Positions 56,071 through 64,000 of a stretch of 64,000 nucleotides of DNA are shown piece after piece. The stretch is from assembly GCA_030015575.1 (NCBI GenBank), contig JASDDO010000014.1, positions 170,161,911 through 170,225,910 on the forward strand. The letters run 5' to 3'. Every line of letters starts with the position of its first letter. The first letter of the stretch is position 1. This DNA is from Agapanthus africanus (Eukaryota; Streptophyta; Magnoliopsida; Asparagales; Amaryllidaceae). The translations under genes were made by a program, and so were the position numbers. The notes under the pieces are model-generated. The model searched no databases. It worked only from the letters and a program-made list of their open reading frames with translations, and was not told where the DNA came from.

Positions 56071-57191
56071 ATCGTGTAGGAATTCGGATGCAAAATATCA
56101 TGTATAATCATGTAAAGTCGTCCCCTAAAGGCGACACTAAATCTGAAATTTTACCGCGCATGTTACCTTATTAAAATCATTGTAAATTCAATACAGTTTG
56201 GAATGTGATGTTCTATGGCTCATATCGAAGCCGACTCGATAATCTAGACCCATACATAGTTTATTTCTCGACATTTATAGATTACTGTAACGATATTTGG
56301 CTGCGAATGCGGCACTGGACTGCAGTTTGGGGCAGCATTTCACGAGGATACCTGAATTTAAATACCTGCACGTCCTTACTTAAAATTGAAAATGCACGGA
56401 ATCCCATATAATCGCGTAGATAATTTAGTTAGATAACACATGAATCTGGTCCCGTGCAGTTTCACAGTCGTTTGATATTTAGTTTGTATTTTAGAATGTC
56501 GATGTGTTCTGCAGTTTCTGCAGAGACATTTCTTACACCGCCACATTAAACAAGACGTAGCTTCTACTACAGGAAGGCTATTGATAATCCTCTTGATGCG
56601 TTGGAAATATAACAGATAGAACTAGATTTTATTAAACTGGGGAAACACCTGAATCTGAACATAATCCCTAGTAAACTGCGCGTGAAGTTAGACTTCCAAT
56701 TCTGAAACTGGAATTCCAGCAACTGATTGCTGATTTAAAATGACGATAAGTCCCTAACCTGAATTCCGTTTGACATGAAACTACTTTTACCGTGTAGATA
56801 ATCAAGTATACATTGTACGCCTTTTATATTGTTTCGGTATACTCTATACGGGTGATTTATGATGAAATTTTCAAGTAATGTGGCGTTGGCTGTCGTGATT
56901 TAATGAATATATGTTCGGTGCATTTCTACCTATTTTGTGTTTGCTCTATACCTCCTGCATAGTAATCGTTACACTGAGACCTAACGACTGTTGTGCATTT
57001 TCAATTTATAAGTGTTAGTGATTGGGTTTTGGCAAATACGAAAGTGATATTGATAAGTGTAAATGTGATTGAAAGTGAAAGCGATACGTATTTGTTCACA
57101 ACCTATCTAATGCTTGAGTACATAATATAACCCGGGGAATGGAGGAAATCAATATGGAATTGAACTCGTATTTAGCGAGGTACAGTGACTT
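56071..57191 (+). repeat. Duplicate of LTR Y1, left part (Y2)
   Basis: Matches 46489-47242 and 50327-about 50655 of Y1 with few differences and no X3 insertion. It ends at GACTT (57187-57191). Confidence 0.85.
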
Positions 57192-60100
57192 TGTCACGCC
57201 CCGTTTCCCAAAATACGGAAAACGAGGGATGACTAGGCCAGCCGTGCTCCTACGGTCAAGGAATAATCCCGCCGTAGTCACACTTTGGCTTCTAGCATTA
57301 CATGGTAATCAATAAACAAAGCACAGGAGTAAAGGAATTACATCACTAAATTATTACATCAAATTTCATTGTTCACAATTTACAAATAAACAAGAAAAGA
57401 ACTACTAACCGAGTTCGAATACAAGATCTCTTTTAGGGAAAGCAGAAAAGATGAAAGAGGTACTCCCGACTAAATCTCCGCAAGCTCGAAGGGTAAGTCC
57501 GACTCCTGATCTGGTTCTTCCTCGAGGTCTGAGCATGCATACTCAGGTCGTCAGAGCGACGTAATAGCAATATTATAATAGTGACAAGTAACAAGCACAG
57601 AAGGTAATAACAGTGGAAGTAAAATGCAGGTAATCAATATGTCACTAACTGATGCAAGGATGATCTGTGTCCCTATCAGTCTCTAAGTCATGTTTGAAAT
57701 CGAGTTATGGAAAGGAGGATCATGTTTAACGAGGGTCTCGTACATACCCGAGACTACGGCCCGTATCGCCCGGGATATAACCCTGTCAGCCGGACCGCTA
57801 GGTCCAACCTAATATATATAAGAGTCGCTGTTTGAATGATCATCCTCTAAATCACTGTCCTCGCTAAATACGATACTCTTCCCACTTCGATTTCCCCTTT
57901 TTCCCCAGGTTTACACTATTGACGAGTATGGTCTAGTCGTGTACAAGTATGCACCAATAACACGGTTTTGTCACTATTCACTGTATTATTCACTGTCACG
58001 AATCATTCACTTTTCCATTGGCGTACTTGACACTCCTAAACCAATACCGTTCACGCACGATAATGCATTGTACACTGAATAAGAACGCGCACTATCACTA
58101 TGTGTATGGCAATCGGGTAATATATGTGCATTTATGAAGTTAACGAGTCATGTGTAATATGAACTATTATGCACCTCATGAGCTTATAAAAATTGCAGTA
58201 AATCATACGTTCAGAATTTAGTAAAACGATACAAAGACGGTAACAAGTAGACTCAGTCGGAAGTTCAGAAAAATTTATTTCAGTGCAATCGGATTTCGGG
58301 TTTCCAAGTTACAGCCATTTCATTTTAAGTGCTCGCTGCAGGAAATTCAGTTTCTGGACTGAACGTCCGTTTCGCGACACAATTTTCACCCTGTTGGGAT
58401 CAGAATTTAGCGACTCTATAGTTGAATGAAATTTAGGTTTTCCAATATGGTTTCCAACGCACCAGATGTATTCTCAATCGCGCCTCTACGTCAGAAGTTA
58501 TGTACTGTACAATCATAGGGTGTCAGTTCTGTTTCTGTTTGGGACTGCTATACGTTCTGTTCTTTTAAATTACAGTTTAAATAGTAAACGACGGTAAAAA
58601 GGGATGAAACCACTTTCATTATTTAGCTAACTGTTTCATATTCAATAAAGTATAGGGTTCCGCAATATATAAGTTCAAACAGTAAAGGGGTAAGCATTAC
58701 GAGATAGAAATCAACAGCCAGAGCTGCTCTGGACTGCAGTCCAGAGCCGCTCTCCGAACCAGTTTCCGTCATATTTTCAGTATAGAAACAATTTAAAACT
58801 TTTATGGGGTTCCAGGTCTTCGAGTCGGCTTCGATTCTAGCCCTCTAACGCATCATTAAAATTTGTAATCAATTAATTATGATTTTTACAAGTTTCAGAC
58901 GCGGGAAATTTTCAGTTTTAAAGGGTGTAATCGGGGATGATCGTTCGAGTCAGTAACGATTACATTTTCCAGTCAAATTTTAACACGATGTTCTTTACCA
59001 CACGGGCCAGCATATATGATCAAGTTCCGTCATTTTAATGGAAGGTTTTCGTTCGGGTTTTGCATCAAACACTTATGTCATATAAACTTTCACGAATTAT
59101 AAATACGGAATTCATAAGATTTTGCATTCGTAACAGTACAACTTAGCATGTAGCAAGTAGGGTACTTTCTTGGAGACGCGTTGGCGACGCACGGCAGCGG
59201 CAACGGCACGAACGCGCAAAGAACGGCACGGTTTGGGTTCACGGCCTCGGCTCGAGTTCGGGTTCGTCGTCGGTGTTGCCCGGGAGATGGCTCGTGATCA
59301 CTGGAGGCGGAGTGGGGTGCTGTGAATCTCCTGTGAGTGTGCTGGGGTCGGCGATGGTTGGCGGAGGTCGGCGGAGATAGCTCCGGCGAGGGGTCGACTC
59401 GGGTGTTTGGAGCTTGGTGTGGCCGTGGAAAGAGAGAGGAAGCAGCGGTGGTGCTCGAGTTGGTGAAGATGGTGGGAGTTGGTCGTCGTCGTAATCGTCG
59501 TGGGGCCCAGAGGGGTGTTCGTCGGCGGCGAGAAGGTGTGCAGTGGAGGCTCGGTGGCAAGGAGTGTGTGCAGGCGAGGGGAGTGAGGCAGTGTAGGGGC
59601 TCGGGTTTTGGTAGGAGAGAAACGAGGGAGGATGACGAGGTGATAGTAGTCGTCGTCGTTGGGGATGAGCAGGGTGCAGGGGCTCGAAGCTCGGTGGTTT
59701 GGAGAGAGGAGAGGAGGAGTTAGAGAGAGATCGAGAGTGTGAGGGGGAAAGGGTTAGAGCGACGAGGAGCGGGTTGATAGGCGCGCGCGAGATCGTGGTC
59801 GACGACCGGAGACGTGGGGCGACGGCGCGGGGCGTGGGGCGACGTGGAGCACGTAAATGGAGAAGGAGCGGGAAAACGAAGCGACGGGGGGAAGGAGGCG
59901 ATAGCGGGTCGGGTCGGGCGCGGGTGTTTGGGTATGGGCACGGGCTTTAGGGGAATGGGCCAGGAAGTTTAGTTTAATTATTTGGTTCCTAATATTATTA
60001 GAGTTTTAGTTTTATTCTGTTGGCTGGGTGATGTTTGGGGGAAACGGGCTGGGGAGGATTTAGTTTAATTAATTTGTTTTCATTTTCTTCGGGTGGACTG

Positions 60101-60331
60101 AGGAGGTGCTGGACTTTAGGGATTGTTGGGGATTTTTTTTTGTATATTTATTTTGTTTTGTTTTGTTAGAAAAATGAATATGGAAGTAGGCTGGCTTGGG
60201 GATTTATATATATAGTTTTAGTTTTGGGCTTTATTTAAAGGTTTAGGAAAATTAATTATTAAAACTTATGCAACCGGGGGGACTAGGAAAAATATATAGA
60301 AAGATTTTATTGACGAAAACGGGGATTTACA
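57192..60331 (-). mobile_element. Solo LTR Y3 (3140 bp), antisense inside Y2
   Basis: Plus-strand ends TGTCACGCCCCG and GGGGATTTACA; perfect TSD GACTT (57187-57191 and 60332-60336). The empty site is intact in Y1 (CAGTGACTTAGAGG, near 50650). Its outer 170 bp are close to the end of Y1 read in reverse. The 59170-59950 part gives long open frames from G-rich sequence, not genes. Confidence 0.9.
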
Positions 60332-61028
60332 GACTTAGAGGAAGATCATTCGCTATTAGTGATATATATACATTAGGTCATGGGCCTAGCGACACGGCTG
60401 CATGGTTTTGTCCCGAGCAACAGTAGACCGTAGTCTCGGGCATGCACGAGACCCTTGTTAAACACGAGCATCCTTTCCACCAATTGATTTCATCGACTTA
60501 GTGACTGATAAGTAGAGAAATACACATTGCCTGGTTTACCGACATGATACTTATATCGCAATATTCATATTTATTTGATATTCATTATTCTCATGTTCTG
60601 TATTCTGTTGCGCTTTTCATGTTTAATAGCATTGTACCCATTATATATATTTATTGCTATATGTGTCGCCCTGATGACCTGAGTATGCATGCTCAGAGGA
60701 CGAAGTGGACCCAGTCACGGAGCAGGGCCGGCCCTTCAAGATCGCGGAGGTCTAGACTGCATCATCAGCGCCATTTCTTTTTCTTTAAGCACCCTGTATT
60801 TCGTTGGTTAGTTTTTCCCTTGTGCAAAATAAATGTATCTCGAAATCTTTTTATTGTGATGTAATAAAAGTTGTGAACTGGGATTTCCTTTACTCTTGCA
60901 CTGTTTACTGACTACCATGTAATGCTAGAAGCTAAAATGTGACTGCGGTGGGATTATTCCTTGACCGTAGGAGTATGGTTGGCCTAGTCACCCCTCGTAT
61001 TCTGTATTTTGGGAAGCGGGACGTGACA
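60332..61028 (+). repeat. Duplicate of LTR Y1, right part (Y2)
   Basis: Matches about 50655-51341, ends GAAGCGGGACGTGACA, and is followed by GTGAC and the same dyad repeats as Y1. Confidence 0.85.
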
Positions 61029-61279
61029 GTGACCATACGAGATATATGGTCACGGTTTAAACCATGACCATAAAATGGTCACGATTATAACGGTGAATAC
61101 ATATATGGACCCTATACAGATTTCATTTAGTTGTTTGATCCGTTTTTGGTAACGCCACGTATATGGTCACGGTCTTAATCGTAACGAAAAAGAGACATGG
61201 TTATGGTAGGCGTGACTAGGTTTCTCGTGACAGGATTTTAGGCGACGGGCGTGTCACGGTTTAGCGCACTTAGGGTCAA
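61029..61279. repeat. Dyad repeats, second copy
   Basis: Matches 51342-51580, including ATATGGTCACGG and the stretch around TTTGATCCGTTTTTGG. Confidence 0.7.
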
Positions 61280-62826
61280 TGAGGATTTCCCCAAACCTCC
61301 TGATGTAGTGTTGAGGAAAATAAGGAAATGCCTAGACATCTTGATCCAGGTGGGAGCGAAATACCTAGTGAGTTTATTCGACAAGAAGCTCTAATGCGAA
61401 GGAGTAACCGTAACAGTATCCCGCGACGTCGTTTTGAGATTGAGAGAGAGTATTTATTGTTACTCCTCAAGATGGTGAAGAGTCACAAACAGTGAAAGAA
61501 GCTCTCTCGTGTCTTGCAAAGGAAGAATGGAAAAATGCGATGGAAGAGGAAATAGAGTCATGAGAACCAACCATGTTTGGGACTTGGTCGATCTTCCGCC
61601 AGGATGCAAAGCAATTGGGAATAAATGGATTATTAAAATTAAGCATAATGCGGATAGTTCTATTGAACGATATAAAGCTTGTCTTCTCCTATAGTTAGGT
61701 TTGCCTCTATTCGCCTTATTCTATCCATAGTGGCACATCTAAACTTAGAATTACACCGGATGGATATCAAGACTGCATTTCTCAATAGAGAATTGTATGA
61801 GGAAATCTACATGGAACAACCTGTAGGCTTCATTGTTAAAGGTCAGGAGAGCAAAGTATGTAGACTTCAACCATCCAGACAGCGGTATTTGAAATATCAT
61901 CAATCCATGATCACATTTGGATTTGTGATGATTGATGAAGACCACTGTGTGTATGTAAAGAAGTCTGAAGATAGATTTGTGATATCACTTTTTAAGAAAA
62001 CTTTTAACTCCATCGCAAGAGTCATATATTAATAAGATTCTTAAACATTTTAACATGAGTAGTTGCAAACCCATTGACAACCCCATTGCGAAAGGTGAGG
62101 TTTTAAGCCTTAGGTTATGTCCTAAGATTCTAGAAGAGCGAAATGAAAAGAAAAATGTTCTATATTCCAATGCTGTTGGGAGCCTGATGTACGTAATGAT
62201 GTGTACTCGGCCGGATATTTGTTATGTCGTGAGTCTAGTGAGTATCAATCAAATCCAAAAAGAGCACATTGGAAAGGTGTAAAAAGGATTTTCAGATATC
62301 TGAGAGATACTGCGAATTATTCCCTATGATATCTAAGAGGATTTTCTTATTTCACATATCTCGGATGCTGATTGGGGAGGAGCACTAAATATACATAAAT
62401 CAACGTCAGGATATACTTTCTTACTTAATAATGTCGCCATCTCCTGGATAGTAAGAAGCAAACATGCATAGCCTTATCAACGATGGAAGCGGAATTTGTG
62501 GCATGTTCTGCAGCAATACAAGAAGCAAATATGGCTCAAAAGATTTCCACAATATTTGGAGAGTATTGACTGACATTCCAATGTTAGTAACGATATTTTA
62601 TAACAGTCGGGCAGCAATTGCTTACACGAAAGATCCAAAATGTCATAGTAGAACTAAGCATATTGATATTAAATACAACTTCGTGAGAGACACGGTTGAG
62701 AAGAAAGAAGCGGTCATTCAATATATTTCTACGCATAAAATGGTTGTGAATTCTTTTACTAAACCAATTCCTAGAGATATGTATGTGAGACATGTTAAAT
62801 CTCTAGGATTGCGTAGAATGCGATAA
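61280..62826 (+). pseudogene. pol: Ty1/copia pol relic: IN-RT spacer, RT and RNase H
   Basis: Spread over three frames with stops and deletions. The spacer ends KNAMEEEIES (61562). RT begins TNHVWDLVDLPPGCKAIGNKWI and continues FASIRLILSIVAHLNLELHRMDIKTAFLN and EEIYMEQPVGF (61679-61960). The part that should hold the catalytic YVDD is missing between LKYHQSM/DEDHCVYVKKS and SSCKPIDNPIAKGE (62055). Then SNAVGSLMYVMMCTRPDICY. RNase H is seen as STMEAEFVACSAA-like sequence near 62480 and in 62464-62826 (NSRAAIAYTKDPKCHSRTKHIDIKYNFVRD, ending KSLGLRRM). The end matches a copia polyprotein terminus. Not functional. Confidence 0.85.
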
Positions 62827-63645
62827 ATTGTTGTATCATTATGACACTTCATTTGTTCTATAATAAATATTTCTTTTTTTCCTTCATATTTTTCATATGT
62901 TTGTTTAATATAAAACACTGGTGCACACACATACAAGATGAGAAAGTATGTTATATAGCAATGAGAAGTTATTGAAATATGTCGCCATGGAGAGAGTCAG
63001 GATGAGGTCATGATAATGATAAATGAGTGATATGGATATCCATTAACTTATATTCAAGCCATATATGAGTAAGTGAATAAATCCTTGCTTCATTACTGTG
63101 TATGTCCTATATCTTAAAGTTTTCGTTCAATGATAGCTACTTTAGCATATTTTCAATAGCTATGAAAGATTCGATTATGGAACATGTCTAAGAAAGAAGT
63201 TGAACCAAAATGAAAAGACACGTATGCGAAAGGAAGACTATTTTGCTATACATCGTTTACATATATTCACCGGTCGACCAATTATGTCGCCTTTTGGTAA
63301 GGTTGGGCTATAATTGTGAATTCCCAAACAATCCTAAACTCGCAGGTCGGATGGTTTATTTACCCGTTATGATTGGCTTCAGAGGAAAATGATACAAAAG
63401 AATTAATATGATTAACTACCAAAGAGAACATCGATTCTCTCCAGAGCATATCTTTTTCTTCTCTTCCTTAACATAAGAGTTGGGTAATTAAACCGTGAAA
63501 GTGCGCGTACTTTCCAATGTGATTGTATGACCGACCGTGAAAGCCATGATCAATTCAAGATTCAAGAATATTTTCGCACTCAAAGGTATGCGGTCGATGT
63601 TAATTATCGATTTACATTTACGCATCAATTCCTACATTATCAAAA
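62827..63645. other. Sequence downstream of the copia relic, no gene
   Basis: Would be the 3' untranslated part and LTR of the copia element, but no LTR end or polypurine tract can be fixed. No coding signal. Confidence 0.4.
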
Positions 63646-64000
63646 AAAAAAGTTAATATTGAAACTAGACAATAATGTTCATATGACCTAGACAGTTTTG
63701 TTCTAATTCTATGAATTAATATGTTAGAGGCTCAAACATTATAAACTATTCAATTTTCTTTTATGAGCAGTAATTTATATTTGAAACTTGACAATAATAG
63801 TGATATGGCTAACAAGTTAAGATTTTTAATATTTTTTTAATATTTATTTGTCAATAAAAGCTACTCTATTCTGAGCCCAAAGAAGCATAAAGATTATAAA
63901 CAACTCATTTTCCTTTTATAAGAAGTTTAAATATTTGAAACTCGAAAATATTGTTATTAATTTGCCAAGACTGGTAATTTGCACATTCGTATACGATTTA
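63646..64000. repeat. AT-rich tandem repeat, second block
   Basis: Two diverged units of the 51868-54230 family: GAGGCTCAAACATTATAAAC, AACTCATTTTCCTTTTAT, TTTGAAACTCGAAAATATTG. It continues beyond the window. Confidence 0.8.

Noticed and set aside
59090-59950. Gly/Arg-rich ORFs of 100-156 codons
   Set aside because: Inside solo LTR Y3, the reverse of the C-rich LTR tract; compositional.

Overview
The window is plant nuclear DNA made almost entirely of nested transposable elements. The evidence is Ty3/gypsy polyproteins with a second, archaeal-type RNase H (diagnostic of the plant Tat lineage), a plant mobile domain (PMD) gene with short GT-AG introns, an Athila-type tRNA-Asp primer site, a Ty1/copia pol relic and CACTA-like sequence. 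I see no intact host gene. The species is an angiosperm but cannot be resolved further.

Layout. 1-8463: left-truncated Tat element A (minus strand; aRNH, RT, PR, gag, primer site, 5' LTR), inserted into a family X LTR (8464-9567) that is followed by a broken gag (9708-10010). 10593-13271: solo LTR of family X with a perfect TSD. 13277-about 15050: Athila-like relic. 15437-16520: exon-like debris. 16741-16970: dyad repeats, continued at 51342. 16971-51341: a solo LTR of family Y (TSD GTGAC) split by two later insertions: element B (17748-46170) and an antisense family X solo LTR (47243-50326). Element B is a giant Tat element, both LTRs present, about 23 kb before two solo LTRs landed in it (33456-36338 in pol, 39435-41646 in gag). 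51577-54230: copia fragment and an AT-rich tandem repeat. 56071-61562: a second copy of the Y-LTR/dyad/copia block, with its own antisense family Y solo LTR (57192-60331). 61280-62826: decayed copia pol. 63646-64000: the AT repeat again.

How element B is built. On the minus strand it runs 5' LTR, primer site, gag, PR, RT, RNase H, aRNH, IN. Between IN and the 3' LTR lie hairpin arrays, a 21-copy 30-bp minisatellite and a complete transcription unit on the opposite strand: TATA box at 20625, a PMD exon, short introns, a coiled-coil last exon and a poly(A) signal at 26222. Full-length element RNA would be antisense to this gene. The LTRs of A and B, and the leader of the antisense gene, are strings of non-identical short perfect hairpins, which I regard as the most unusual structure here.

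All polyprotein frames and the antisense gene carry in-frame stops, mostly of the kind C-to-T decay produces, so nothing here looks autonomous now. Six solo LTRs with recognisable TSDs against one two-LTR element point to frequent LTR-LTR recombination.
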